Shown here one piece after another: positions 23,934-33,660 of a stretch of DNA of 53,707 nucleotides. This stretch comes from an uncultured Bacteroides sp. (lineage in GTDB: Bacteria; Bacteroidota; Bacteroidia; Bacteroidales; Bacteroidaceae): the NCBI GenBank assembly GCA_946628545.1, contig CAMOWU010000010.1, forward strand, positions 1 to 53,707, read 5' to 3'. Under the pieces are notes generated by a model. That model was not told the origin of the DNA, searched no databases, and worked only from the letters and a program-made list of their open reading frames with translations. The position numbers and the translations under genes were made by a program. Position 1 is the stretch's first letter; each line of letters starts with the position of its first letter.

Positions 23934-26060
23934 TTAAAAATGATATTGCAAACCGAGGTTCAGCGTGTTGAACACATTGTATTTGCCAGAGCTCTCAACC
24001 GAACGGAGGATATCATCCGGACCGAAGAAAGTATAGACATTATGCTGGTAGAAGAGCGAGAGAGGCTTGCTCAACTGAAGGCTGAGGTTCATACCTCCGT
24101 GCAGACCGAGATAAGCCTTGGCATCAGTATCTACGAGCATGTTGTGATCGTATTTAGCTGGATCGAGGTTAGTATCCCACTTGTCGCTTTCACCGCAGTA
24201 AACACCGAGCACAGGACCGAGCATCAAGTTCACATTGAAACGAGATGAAGGCTTTCCACTTCTGAAGAGGTTAAGTACATTCACCTGATAATCGAGAGAT
24301 GTCATACTCAGAGTGACTGTGCGCTTCATGTGTGCATGATACTTTACTGTCTTGCCATCACGTTTGCGAGTGAAGGTGTATGGAGTGAAAGAATCATAGT
24401 AAGCGTCGTTGAGGATTTCCTCGTTCAGACGGATTGCATTGATATTGTCGAACTGATAACCGACGAAGAACAATCCATTGAGTTTGTGCTTGCCGTCGCC
24501 AGTGTAATATCTCTTCTGCAAGAAGAAGTTTGTTCCACCTCCCAAACCAACAAACCAGCCTGGGTTCTGGCTATAGTTCGCAGCATCCTCACGAGCGTAG
24601 TCGTTGTTCAGGAAGACCTTGAGACCTGCCCTAAGTGCGAAGTGGTCGTGACGAAGACGCTGCTCCACAAAATGACCTTGAGACTTTCTGGGCTGTTTGT
24701 GGATATAGTGAGTGAACAGGGGTTCAATCTCGAAATGCAGGTTGTCGGAAAGACGCACCCAAAGTTGAGCACCGTAGCGGTAGCCATAGTACCAACGACT
24801 CTCACGCTGAACACGCCAATCGTTAAGTTGCGGATGCTGCAACACCATTCGGCCCATCTCAAGACCTGCAAGGAAGTTGATACCTACTGGAGCGTTCCAG
24901 TTGTAATTACGGCTAAAGCCAAGTGGATTGAGCAAAGCGTCGAAAGAACCCGATACAGTGCCGAAAAGGTGTTTGCGCTCATAGGAAGGCATGTCGCCAT
25001 GTCCCTGAATCTCATTCACCTTCCACTTGTTGAAGTTGGCGTTGGCACCAATACGGAATCCTGTGGCATTCGACATCCACCAACCAGCGTAGGCAGAGAA
25101 AGACTGTCCCCAAGTGTCAGAAGGGCTGGTATTGCCCAGATTCTTGATATATCCCATACCACCTAAGTACTCCAAGAAGAGGGGACGACGAGAGTCAGCA
25201 TCATCCTCGCGGAAGTAGCGCTGGAAGTCCTGGAAACGCTTCTTGAACTCGCCTGCATTGAACTTGTAGGAAAGGCGATTGTCGAAGTAGTAGATATACT
25301 TGAAGTTGGTCTTGAAAGCCCAATCATACTTATGGAAGTCAGGCTGTGTGAAATCCATATTGGAGTGATTCGACATCAGCATAACCTGTGGTTCGATAGC
25401 CAAACTGGAATGCGAACCAGCGAAGAATTTCAACTGAACACCGGCATGTGCATTATAGTCCCATTCGCTCTTCTTTGATTTCGGATAGGTGTTAGCACCC
25501 AGTTTTTGATACTGCAATCCAACACCGATGAAAGGCGAAACTTCAAATGGACGCTCTGGTCTGTATCCATAGAGATAAGACGAGAGGTTAAGCATATAGT
25601 CGATGTCTGCTTCTGCATAGCGGTAGCCACTTGGTTTGCCTTTCAGGAATCCCAAACCCAGTTCACCACCGACACGGAATGAGCTAACCCAGTTGATTTG
25701 CTTACCTACGTGAATATGACCGAGTGTCACAGGAGTGAGCTTTCGAGTGGAATTGGGTTGTGAGAACAGCATGACACCAGCACCACCTTCTACAAACCAG
25801 TTGTTCCAGAATTTGCCTTTCTCGAACAAATCACCCTTGAAATAGTGACGACGCTCAAGCGCATAATCGAGTGCATTGAAACTCTCCGCAGTCCTCACCA
25901 TGTAGCCCAACGAGTCCACAACGATGGTATCGTTGATGTTCTCCTCTACATCAGTGATACTGGCAACACTGTCGATATCCGCTACCTCGACATGATCAAC
26001 AGCGCTTGCCATTGCAAACGTGCCTATACTCAATATTGCAACTAAGGATCTCTTTAACAT
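23934..26060 (-). CDS. Outer-membrane protein with tandem beta-barrel-like modules
   Basis: 708 aa with a signal peptide (MLKRSLVAILSIGTFAMASA). After a linker of ~75 residues the sequence is rich in alternating aromatic/glycine beta-strands and ends LQYHF, an outer-membrane-type C-terminal aromatic. I see three similar stretches (about 95-280, 300-480, 545-708), each with a GGxG-type opening (FVEGGAGVML, LEYLGGMGYI, FVGLGGGTNFF) and later barrel-like strands, suggesting three small barrels or one larger barrel from repeats. No enzymatic motif. Last gene of the four-gene envelope operon and followed by a strong terminator. Confidence 0.7.
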   Translation of the reverse strand: MLKRSLVAILSIGTFAMASAVDHVEVADIDSVASITDVEENINDTIVVDSLGYMVRTAESFNALDYALERRHYFKGDLFEKGKFWNNWFVEGGAGVMLFSQPNSTRKLTPVTLGHIHVGKQINWVSSFRVGGELGLGFLKGKPSGYRYAEADIDYMLNLSSYLYGYRPERPFEVSPFIGVGLQYQKLGANTYPKSKKSEWDYNAHAGVQLKFFAGSHSSLAIEPQVMLMSNHSNMDFTQPDFHKYDWAFKTNFKYIYYFDNRLSYKFNAGEFKKRFQDFQRYFREDDADSRRPLFLEYLGGMGYIKNLGNTSPSDTWGQSFSAYAGWWMSNATGFRIGANANFNKWKVNEIQGHGDMPSYERKHLFGTVSGSFDALLNPLGFSRNYNWNAPVGINFLAGLEMGRMVLQHPQLNDWRVQRESRWYYGYRYGAQLWVRLSDNLHFEIEPLFTHYIHKQPRKSQGHFVEQRLRHDHFALRAGLKVFLNNDYAREDAANYSQNPGWFVGLGGGTNFFLQKRYYTGDGKHKLNGLFFVGYQFDNINAIRLNEEILNDAYYDSFTPYTFTRKRDGKTVKYHAHMKRTVTLSMTSLDYQVNVLNLFRSGKPSSRFNVNLMLGPVLGVYCGESDKWDTNLDPAKYDHNMLVDTDAKAYLGLHGGMNLSLQLSKPLSLFYQHNVYTFFGPDDILRSVESSGKYNVFNTLNLGLQYHF

Positions 26061-26166
26061 AGTTTCTTTATGTTTTGAACATTCTACCGAGAACTTTCAT
26101 TCCCGCAGAATTTGTGTTTATATCAGTCTTAATTGTTCTTTATCGCTTGTCAGTAATTTGAAACTC

Positions 26167-28626
26167 TTAGTTCCTTCTGGAACGTCTGGACCTCTTTGAA
26201 GGTTCATTAGCGTTCTCGTCCTCACTTTCCACTGCCTCTGCATTGTTCTTGCGCATCATGAGTGCATTGAACTTAGCACGGTAAGCATTGGCACGATTCT
26301 TCACGTATGGATGAGACTCACGTACCTGATCGGGGATGTTAGCATCGGTCAGATAATACTTGTAGTATGTCTGATCCAGGTCGAAGCTGTGCTGCAAGTA
26401 AGCCAAGAAGTTGGGAACGGAATCCTCAACAATCTTCATAGCCTCATCAACACCCAGTTCATTCATCAGCGCGAGCACTTCCTCTTCACTGAACTCAGAC
26501 TCAGAAACGCTTCTCACACCCTTGATGTACCACTTCTTGGCGCTGTTGTCGGGCAAAGCATCTACGAGACCATTTACATATTCGTCTGTAAGACCCAACT
26601 CAGGCTGAAGCTCATGGCAAAGCACTGCATTGTTGAAGTCGCTTGTACCTCTGACATACTCAAGTGCACGAAGGGCACGTTCCTGCTCATCGGCAGTCTT
26701 TGGCTGCTTGAAGAAGAGGGTTTCGAGGTCTGTGAAGGCCTTGATCTCGTAGTTGTCCTGAGTGTTAGGCAAGAGATTAGCAAGGTGGGCAGCCTCTGCA
26801 AGATGTCCTTGCTTGAAGTACATGATTGCCTGGTTGGCCACGATAGCCGGTCTGTTGACTGTGTATTTGTAGTCATTATCCACAGAGATAGGACGAACCA
26901 CATTCAGACCGACGTTGAAATCAATGAATGGAGCAAGGATAGAAACATCCACAGAATCATGTTCGATACAATAGACGGCCATTCTGTTTGCCACGTATGC
27001 AGCAAATGGACTATAGCGTGATGTACTTCTGTCTTTGAGTTCGTTATAGCACCTGATGGTCAGTTTATCGAGTTCAGCTGGATCTTTGATCTGGTTGAAG
27101 AGGTGATAGTAGTCACCGTTAGAGAAGATGTTCTCACCACCCTCACGATATGAGCGGTCGTTGTAGTAAAGCCAAAGGGCTTCCTCTGGATCGAGAATCT
27201 TGTTCTGGCGTACGGTGTAAGTACACTTCATGATACGCTGGTTCTTAAGAATCTGCTCGATAACAGTGGGATAGATAGCCATGTTGCGAATAGCACCCTC
27301 ACTATTGGTTGTGGCAAAGCCACGAAGTTGGTTGGCCTCCTCACGGTAGCCACGCTTGTCGAGTGAGTCTGCCACGTCACGCCAAGTATAGACATGAGGT
27401 GTAGTGCTGCGAACACTGGCTGAGCTGACATAAGGACGTATCATATTGAGTGCTGTTTGCGCACGTGATTCAGACAGACGAACATTGAATGCGTCACGTC
27501 CTTCAGGAGATGCAGTACCCATGATGGTCACATTCATCAGTGAACGTCCATAAGAGCGCAACTCACGGATCAGGTAGTTGAGGTTCGAGGTGTTGACAGA
27601 ATCCTGAGTCAGGCGACTGGTACCGACGATGAACTTGAGTTCGAGGTCGCGTGGTACTTCACGTGTCATTGAGTGAGGAATCTCATAGAACTCTTCAGTC
27701 AGAGGCATCTCCTTCTTGGCGAATCCTGCATCGAGCATCTTCCAAGGTCTTCTGGAGTTGCAAGAACCCATGTTAGTCTTGCTGTCGTAGTAGATATGAG
27801 TGTAGTCGGAGAGGCAAACTCTCGACACCCACTTGTAGTTCTTATCCACATCAGGTTTGGGATAAGTGTATTTCCAGTTGAGCACAAGTTCATCACCTTT
27901 GAGCTGAGGGTTCTCATAATAATAAGGTGCCACAGGATCGTTACGGTCGTAATCGAAGCTCTTGCGGCGCTGCTGGGTGTGATGATACTGTCCACCCTCA
28001 TACACCAGCGGAGTCAGGTACTGTACTGTATCCTCTGTCTGACAGTCGATGACGGCAGGCTGGAAGATGAGTCGTGACTGCTTGCGGGTATATTTCTCAG
28101 GAAGAACGACACTCACATTCCAGTGCAGGTCAGATCCTTCGTCAACAGGAGGCAACTCACGTATGCTGACATTCCTGTAATCACCCACAACTTCTACGTT
28201 GCGGAGAATAATACCGTCTTCTTCGGTGAACTCAATGTTGTAGGTAAGCTGTGTACCATTGATGGCAACGTACTTCACAGCGCCTTCGTAGAAGACGAGG
28301 AGTGCACCGTCAACAGAGATGTCGGCCTCGAAGTGACCTTCATAGTCGGCTTTTACCACGTCGTTGGCATTGATGTTCACTGTATTGCGTTCCTCTTTGC
28401 TCCTGGCACGGTACTTCTGGGCAACCACTTGTGCTTCCTTTGAATTATCGAAGATATAGACATTCTGCGACAAGGGCACACTCTGACGTTGTCCAGCAGT
28501 GTTCTTCAAGGTCTTGTACACCTTACCATTAATGTGTATTGCCTGTGCAGCGGCCTCACTTGCATACCCAACCAGGAATAAAATCAGTATGACTGAGTGT
28601 CTAAGTATATTCTTATAAGTCGTCAT
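26167..28626 (-). CDS. OmpA-like / TPR-type envelope protein
   Basis: About 819 aa from the ATG at 28626; an in-frame ATG at 28647 is also possible. Signal peptide ends EAAAQ. The middle (about 325-425) has an OmpA-like peptidoglycan-binding signature (TIMGTASPEGRDAFNVRLSESRAQTAL), unusual in being internal. The ~350 residues after it are helical and TPR-like (ANQAIMYFKQGHLAEAAHLANLL). The tail is basic (KRSRRSRRN). DUF3868/OmpA-like proteins with the SPEGR-type motif occur beside DUF3575 proteins in Bacteroidetes fimbrial loci, as here, but no fimbrillin gene is present. Likely links outer membrane and cell wall. Confidence 0.7.
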   Translation of the reverse strand: MTTYKNILRHSVILILFLVGYASEAAAQAIHINGKVYKTLKNTAGQRQSVPLSQNVYIFDNSKEAQVVAQKYRARSKEERNTVNINANDVVKADYEGHFEADISVDGALLVFYEGAVKYVAINGTQLTYNIEFTEEDGIILRNVEVVGDYRNVSIRELPPVDEGSDLHWNVSVVLPEKYTRKQSRLIFQPAVIDCQTEDTVQYLTPLVYEGGQYHHTQQRRKSFDYDRNDPVAPYYYENPQLKGDELVLNWKYTYPKPDVDKNYKWVSRVCLSDYTHIYYDSKTNMGSCNSRRPWKMLDAGFAKKEMPLTEEFYEIPHSMTREVPRDLELKFIVGTSRLTQDSVNTSNLNYLIRELRSYGRSLMNVTIMGTASPEGRDAFNVRLSESRAQTALNMIRPYVSSASVRSTTPHVYTWRDVADSLDKRGYREEANQLRGFATTNSEGAIRNMAIYPTVIEQILKNQRIMKCTYTVRQNKILDPEEALWLYYNDRSYREGGENIFSNGDYYHLFNQIKDPAELDKLTIRCYNELKDRSTSRYSPFAAYVANRMAVYCIEHDSVDVSILAPFIDFNVGLNVVRPISVDNDYKYTVNRPAIVANQAIMYFKQGHLAEAAHLANLLPNTQDNYEIKAFTDLETLFFKQPKTADEQERALRALEYVRGTSDFNNAVLCHELQPELGLTDEYVNGLVDALPDNSAKKWYIKGVRSVSESEFSEEEVLALMNELGVDEAMKIVEDSVPNFLAYLQHSFDLDQTYYKYYLTDANIPDQVRESHPYVKNRANAYRAKFNALMMRKNNAEAVESEDENANEPSKRSRRSRRN

Positions 28627-28681
28627 CTTGCTGTCATTTATTATCATTAACTAATATGATTCTTGTTCACCAAGCCATGGA

Positions 28682-29233
28682 TTATCTGAAGATGTACATG
28701 AACGAGATACCTATCTTTGTCGGGATCAGAGCTGCTCCCATTTCAGACTTGTAGGTATCTGGACGGATGAAGAGCTCTGCACCGTTGGCTCCAGGGTAGT
28801 AAACTTTTTGGTGATACCACACATAGCCCAAACCTGCATGGCAATCGACCGCAAGTCTTCTTGAGAGGTTGAAGACATAACCGAATGTCAGTCCCACTCC
28901 AGCAGCGTCGCCTTTGTGCATTTTGTTTTTCCATTCTGCCTCATAGGTGCCGAGCAAACCGCCAATACCCACGAAATGGTGGTTCATGGGGCGTCCACCA
29001 AACCAATATCTGTATTCTGGTTGCAGAGCGAAACCTTTGGCATGCTTGCCATAGGGGTGATATGCTCCAAGCACATTGAGGCCGACAGTACTACGGTCGC
29101 CTATGACCATTTCAACTCCGAGATCAGGTATAGCAAGGGCGTCGGATGCAAGGTTAGTATTCACTGCGATCATCTGTGCCTTGGCACAAACTGAGCCCAC
29201 CAATAAAGCCAATATTAAATATAATTTTTTCAT
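28682..29233 (-). CDS. DUF3575-like outer-membrane barrel protein
   Basis: 183 aa with a signal peptide (MKKLYLILALLVGSVCAKAQ). The mature part is a small beta-barrel: VNTNLASDALAIPDLGVEM, then YRYWFGG, HFVGIGGLLGTY and a C-terminal IGISFMYIFR. This matches the DUF3575 family seen next to OmpA-like genes in Bacteroidetes; function is not established. It sits 67 bp after the 387-aa paralogue and about 55 bp before the OmpA-like gene, in one operon. Confidence 0.75.
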   Translation of the reverse strand: MKKLYLILALLVGSVCAKAQMIAVNTNLASDALAIPDLGVEMVIGDRSTVGLNVLGAYHPYGKHAKGFALQPEYRYWFGGRPMNHHFVGIGGLLGTYEAEWKNKMHKGDAAGVGLTFGYVFNLSRRLAVDCHAGLGYVWYHQKVYYPGANGAELFIRPDTYKSEMGAALIPTKIGISFMYIFR

Positions 29234-29300
29234 CTGAAGTATCTTTTATGCTTTAATGCTTGCTGTGTCTTAATTAAGTGAATGTATAAGCAGACTTTGA

Positions 29301-30464
29301 CTATCTGTTACGCTTAGCAGCTGCCTTTGCCTCCTTGGCGGCTTCTTTCTCAGCAGCCTTCGCAGCCTTGGCTGCTTCCTTGTTGGCTTTCAGCTGTGCC
29401 TTCGTACTTTCCTTCTCGGCCTTCTTAGCGGCTTTCTCTGCTGCCTTCTGTGCCTTCTTCTCTTCCTTGGTCAGCTTCACGCTCTCACGGCCCTCGTCTC
29501 TCTCAACATAGTCTTTGTTGGCCTTCAGGCGTTTGGCCTCGGCTTTCTGAGCAGCCTTCTCAGCTTTCAGCTGTTCCTTGGCTGCTTTCTTCTCGGCCTT
29601 GAGCTGTGCTTTGGCTTCGGCTTCCTCTTTCTTCTGTTGCTCTTTCAGTGCCTTAGCCTCTTGCTTTGCCACTTGTATAGAGTCATGGCGAATCTGACGC
29701 TCTCTTGCCTCGCGTTCGCGAGCAAGCTCTCTTTCGTTGATTCTTCTTCTATAGGCATCGTCAACCACGCTTCTCTTTCTGTAGCGGTCCTTGATGCCAG
29801 GTCCGAAGCGGTAGATGAAAGTCATGCTGAGGTCGTTGACCACAGGATAGTTGAGGAGATGCCAGTCCTTCTTGGGCTCATACACATATCGGTCAGCCTC
29901 TGTGTCGCGGTGGAACTTCTGGTCCTGAGTGTACATAGCACCCACGTTCAGACCAAGTTCGAAATCCACATTGCTTCCGTTGCGATAAGCATAAAGACGC
30001 TTGGCGAAACCCAGGGAGACACCTCCCATCCAACCTTTGCCCTTGTAGCCGTTCCTGGCGAACTTAATCTGGTAGTCATCATAACTGCCGTAGATACCCA
30101 CATAGTAGGCAAAATACTTTGGTGTACGCCAGTACTTGCGGAGCTCAGCCCTCACTTCTTTGATGTCATAGACATTGTAAGTGACTCTTGGATGCCTGGT
30201 GTTGGGATTGTATCTACCATACACTCCTATCGTCCATTTACTCCAGTTGCGGTTGGCCAAATCGAACTCAAAGCCGATGTTGGGAGTGAGTATCAACCAA
30301 TCGAAAGCATTTGTCTTAATGGCAAAACGCTCACCAAAACTCAATGTGTCAAGACGATTGGAGTATAGTCCAGTGTTCTGTGCCGACACACTTGCAGGTT
30401 GCAACAACCCCATAACAAAGACTAGTCCTGTAAACAGGCACTTTCTGAAAATCTTCCTTGTCAT
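29301..30464 (-). CDS. DUF3575-like barrel with Lys/Ala-rich coiled-coil tail
   Basis: 387 aa with a signal peptide (ends VSAQN). Residues about 45-225 are DUF3575-like (AIKTNAFDWLILTPNIGFEF; a Tyr/Trp-rich barrel; MTFIYRFGPG). From about 232 the protein becomes a charged helix rich in Lys, Ala, Glu and Arg (AKAQLKAEKKAAKEQLKAEK) running to the C-terminus, long enough to span much of the periplasm. It has its own consensus promoter and leads the four-gene envelope operon. The tail may contact peptidoglycan or the OmpA-like partner; that is inference. Confidence 0.72.
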   Translation of the reverse strand: MTRKIFRKCLFTGLVFVMGLLQPASVSAQNTGLYSNRLDTLSFGERFAIKTNAFDWLILTPNIGFEFDLANRNWSKWTIGVYGRYNPNTRHPRVTYNVYDIKEVRAELRKYWRTPKYFAYYVGIYGSYDDYQIKFARNGYKGKGWMGGVSLGFAKRLYAYRNGSNVDFELGLNVGAMYTQDQKFHRDTEADRYVYEPKKDWHLLNYPVVNDLSMTFIYRFGPGIKDRYRKRSVVDDAYRRRINERELAREREARERQIRHDSIQVAKQEAKALKEQQKKEEAEAKAQLKAEKKAAKEQLKAEKAAQKAEAKRLKANKDYVERDEGRESVKLTKEEKKAQKAAEKAAKKAEKESTKAQLKANKEAAKAAKAAEKEAAKEAKAAAKRNR

Positions 30465-30535
30465 TTGTATTTCTTATTGTAGGAAAACAATTAATATTAT
30501 CGATAAAAAGCTTTTTCAAAATTGTATATACTTTG

Positions 30536-30567
30536 CAAAGTTAAACCTATTTTTAATTCTACACAAC
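30536..30567 (-). promoter_or_regulatory. Promoter of the envelope operon
   Basis: On the minus strand a GTTG -33 element (30564-30567), 20 bp, then TAACTTTG (30536-30543). The -7 box overlaps a 12-bp perfect palindrome ACTTTGCAAAGT (30530-30541), a possible regulator site. It lies in the 359-bp gap 30465-30823, which otherwise holds AT-rich DNA, a 19-bp repeat (30742-30760) and a terminator; no gene is seen. Confidence 0.7.
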
Positions 30568-30741
30568 TCTTTTGTGATTTTTTTTACACAAAAACCTGTT
30601 TTTTGGAATTATCATGGCGTTTTCTTTCATTTTCACGGGTTAAATATTGTTAATTGTTGAACATTTCCGTAAAATGTCCATTAAATGGTGGAAACGACAC
30701 GACGAAGCAAACGAAGAAAGGCTCCTTATTCTGAAAGGCAA

Positions 30742-30760
30742 TGGACAGATGCCACACATC
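30742..30760. repeat. 19-bp exact repeat, copy 1
   Basis: TGGACAGATGCCACACATC, identical to 44021-44039, where it lies in the trxA leader. Here it lies just beyond the M16 protease terminator. Confidence 0.6.
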
Positions 30761-30799
30761 AAAAAAAGGACAGCCGGTGACATGTGCATCGGCTGTCCT
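30761..30799 (-). terminator. Rho-independent terminator of nadB-M16 unit
   Basis: On the minus strand a 10-bp stem AGGACAGCCG / CGGCTGTCCT (30790-30799 and 30767-30776) is followed by a T-run (30761-30767), about 25 bp after the M16 stop codon. Confidence 0.85.
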
Positions 30800-30823
30800 T
30801 GCGACAGTATGATTTGTAAGCTT

Positions 30824-33625
30824 TTATTCCTTGACGGGTGAAGTCATGCCGACTTCGATACGGTTTCCGCTGAGGAAGATTTTCTTAGCCAGAGCCTGGA
30901 TGTCGGCAGGAGTCACACTGTTGACAAACTCCAGGTAACCTGTATGGAAGTCAAGGTCACGGCGCACCTTGCTTTGGATGATGGAACTCCAGTAGCCATT
31001 CTTCTTCTGGTTCTCGACGTAGGTACGGTTGAGATACTCCTTCGCCTTCTGTACGTCTTCCTCCTTAGGTCCGTTGTTGACCATGTCTTCCACGCCCTTA
31101 TAGATGATTTCCGTCATGTAGGCACGCTTCTCTGGTGCTGTGGGCAGTGAGATCTGGAACGAGGCTTCCTCTTCGGGATAATACGAGAGGCTTCCGCTCA
31201 CACCTACGCTATAGGCACCTCCTTCATCCTCACGTACGGTCTGTGTGAACTTCATGTCCATCACTTGCTCAAGATAGTTGATCAGGACGGAGTTGCGCAT
31301 GTCGTACTCGATAGGGGTGTGATAGATGAAGCTGACGATGGCGTTAGGTGTTTCCTGTTCCTTCTCAAAGACATTGGTGATGACACCCTTTGTCATTTTG
31401 AGACTGATGTCTTTGTAGTTCTCCTTGGTCTTGAGCACTGGCAGTGTGGCGATATACTGGCAGAGCATGGGGCGCAGGGAGTCGAGGTCTATATCGCCGA
31501 TGAAGAAGAAGTCGAAGTCGTTGGCATCGGCAAACCTTTCCTTATACACCTGAATCATCCGGTCGTAGTTGAGTTTATCGACATCCTCGCTCTTTACTCT
31601 CAAGGCGCGCACATTGTTTTTATAAAGCACGCTGGTCATCGTGTCCTGGAAGGCAGTCGTTGGGTCGAGGTCTTGGTTCTTGAGGGCTTCCTTGACTCTG
31701 GCGAGGGTAGAGTTGAACACCTCGTTGTCTCTTCTTGGAGCTGTAAAGCGCAGATAGACGAGCTGCATCATGGTCTCGAGGTCTTTCTTCACGCAGCCAC
31801 CCGACACTGACTCACCGTTGCTGGATATACTCACAGAGGCGCTGGCCTGTTTGCCGGCAAGTTTCTTCGACAATTCGATATTGCTGAAGTTGCCCACACC
31901 GCCGAGAGTCACCATCGAGGCATTGTCGGTGTTGAGGAAGTCCTCATCGCCATAGAGTGAAGTACCACCCCAGCTGGAAGCGGTCATAGAGATCTGATTG
32001 GGGGCGAAGTCAGTCTGTTTCACCCACACCTTGATGCCATTGGAAAGCGTCAGCAACTTGGTGCCGAAGACACCATCCTCTTCTTTCTTGATCTTTCCAG
32101 GCTTGGGCAGGTTGGCCACGAGCGGTTCGTTGCTCACCTCTTCCGTGTATCCTTCGATGTTCTCAGCCTCTACTTCCTTGAGGATGGAAAGCAGTTCTTC
32201 CTTGGTGGGATAAACCATTCCTTCCTTATCGGGAGCGAAGACAGCAATGACGAGGTTGGAGTCGGAAACCAACTCACCCAACATTTGGTTGATCATATTC
32301 ACCTGCACGTTGTCGGCGATAAATTTCATGTTCTGGTGCTCCCACTCGATACCAGTGACAGGTTCTCCGTCCTTGAAGTGGTTGACCAACTCATCGACAT
32401 AGGCTGAATTAGTGATTTTATCACGCTGCTCGTAGGCATTGTCGAGCCTCGATTTGAACTCTTCCCTGAAGCGCTCATATTCCGACACGGTGAATCCATG
32501 TCTTGTGGCGCGAAGGATTTCGCGGTAGAGAGCAGCCACACCTTCCTTGTAGCCATTTTCTTTGCAGGCCACAACACCTGTGAAGGCATCCATGGTCTTA
32601 GCCACGAGGAACTGTCCGTTGCCCACCTGTGCACCAAGGAAAGGTGCGTTCTCTTTCTGCAGGATTTCGGAGATACGGTCGCCAAACATTCCTGCGATAG
32701 CGTTGTTCAAGTAGTTGTAAGCCACGTAAGCCATGCTCTTCTTCATCTCGTCGGGGAAACATTCATGTTTCCACATGAGGTAGATCTGTGTCATTTCCTG
32801 CTCCTTGTCCTTAGCTATGGACACGATGGGCTCCGCGTTCTCAGGCACGGGGTAGTATTCACGCACAGCGGGGTTCACGGGTGCCTCGATGTCAGCAAAG
32901 ACCGTCTTGATCTTCTGCTCCATCTGGTCCACATCCACGTCGCCCACCACAATGATAGCCTGCAAGTCGGGGCGATACCATTTCTTGTAGTAAGCGCGCA
33001 ACACGTCGGGCTTAAAGTTCATCACCACGTCCATCGTACCAATAGGCATGCGGTGAGCGTACTTGCTGCCTTCAAACAAGGTGGGGAACGACGACTCATA
33101 CATACGCATCATGGCACTACGACGCATGCGCCACTCCTCGTTGATGACACCACGCTCCTTGTCGATCTCGTCGTCCTCGAGCAGGAGGTTGTGGCTCCAG
33201 TCGTGAAGGATGAGCAGGCTGGAGTCGAGTGCGCCCTCAATCTCCACATTCACATTATTTATATTATACACCGTCTCATCGAAACTGGTGTATGCGTTGA
33301 GGTTCTCACCGAACTTCACACCGATCTTCTCCAGATAAGTGCGCAGACTTGTACCAGGGAAATTCTTGGTACCGTTGAAACACATGTGCTCCAAGAAGTG
33401 GGCCAGTCCCACCTGCTCATCTTCCTCCTGCATGGAACCCACTTTCTGAGCGATGTAGAAATCGGCTCTTTTCTCCGGCCATTCGTTGTGGCGGATGTAG
33501 TAAGTGAGTCCGTTAGGCAGCGTACCCTTGCGCACATTGGCGTCGAAAGGCAATTCTGGCATTTGGGCGAACGACACAATGGAAATCAACAGCCCTGCCA
33601 GAGTGAAAAGTTTTCTCAAGTTCAT
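30824..33625 (-). CDS. M16-family zinc metalloprotease
   Basis: 933 aa from the ATG at 33625; the extension to 33631 would need a TTG. Signal peptide ends SFAQ, so periplasmic or envelope. The N-terminal M16 domain has the inverted zinc motif HFLEH (near 75-79) and a downstream Glu in the ERGVINEEW segment. The remaining M16-like halves lack the motif, as expected of the inactive partner domains of this PqqL/insulinase-like group. It lies 35 bp after the nadB stop on the same strand, so it is probably co-transcribed, and ends in a terminator. The substrate is unknown. Confidence 0.9.
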   Translation of the reverse strand: MNLRKLFTLAGLLISIVSFAQMPELPFDANVRKGTLPNGLTYYIRHNEWPEKRADFYIAQKVGSMQEEDEQVGLAHFLEHMCFNGTKNFPGTSLRTYLEKIGVKFGENLNAYTSFDETVYNINNVNVEIEGALDSSLLILHDWSHNLLLEDDEIDKERGVINEEWRMRRSAMMRMYESSFPTLFEGSKYAHRMPIGTMDVVMNFKPDVLRAYYKKWYRPDLQAIIVVGDVDVDQMEQKIKTVFADIEAPVNPAVREYYPVPENAEPIVSIAKDKEQEMTQIYLMWKHECFPDEMKKSMAYVAYNYLNNAIAGMFGDRISEILQKENAPFLGAQVGNGQFLVAKTMDAFTGVVACKENGYKEGVAALYREILRATRHGFTVSEYERFREEFKSRLDNAYEQRDKITNSAYVDELVNHFKDGEPVTGIEWEHQNMKFIADNVQVNMINQMLGELVSDSNLVIAVFAPDKEGMVYPTKEELLSILKEVEAENIEGYTEEVSNEPLVANLPKPGKIKKEEDGVFGTKLLTLSNGIKVWVKQTDFAPNQISMTASSWGGTSLYGDEDFLNTDNASMVTLGGVGNFSNIELSKKLAGKQASASVSISSNGESVSGGCVKKDLETMMQLVYLRFTAPRRDNEVFNSTLARVKEALKNQDLDPTTAFQDTMTSVLYKNNVRALRVKSEDVDKLNYDRMIQVYKERFADANDFDFFFIGDIDLDSLRPMLCQYIATLPVLKTKENYKDISLKMTKGVITNVFEKEQETPNAIVSFIYHTPIEYDMRNSVLINYLEQVMDMKFTQTVREDEGGAYSVGVSGSLSYYPEEEASFQISLPTAPEKRAYMTEIIYKGVEDMVNNGPKEEDVQKAKEYLNRTYVENQKKNGYWSSIIQSKVRRDLDFHTGYLEFVNSVTPADIQALAKKIFLSGNRIEVGMTSPVKE

Positions 33626-33660
33626 TGTCAATAATATTTGATTGAATTTTTGGAATAGTT

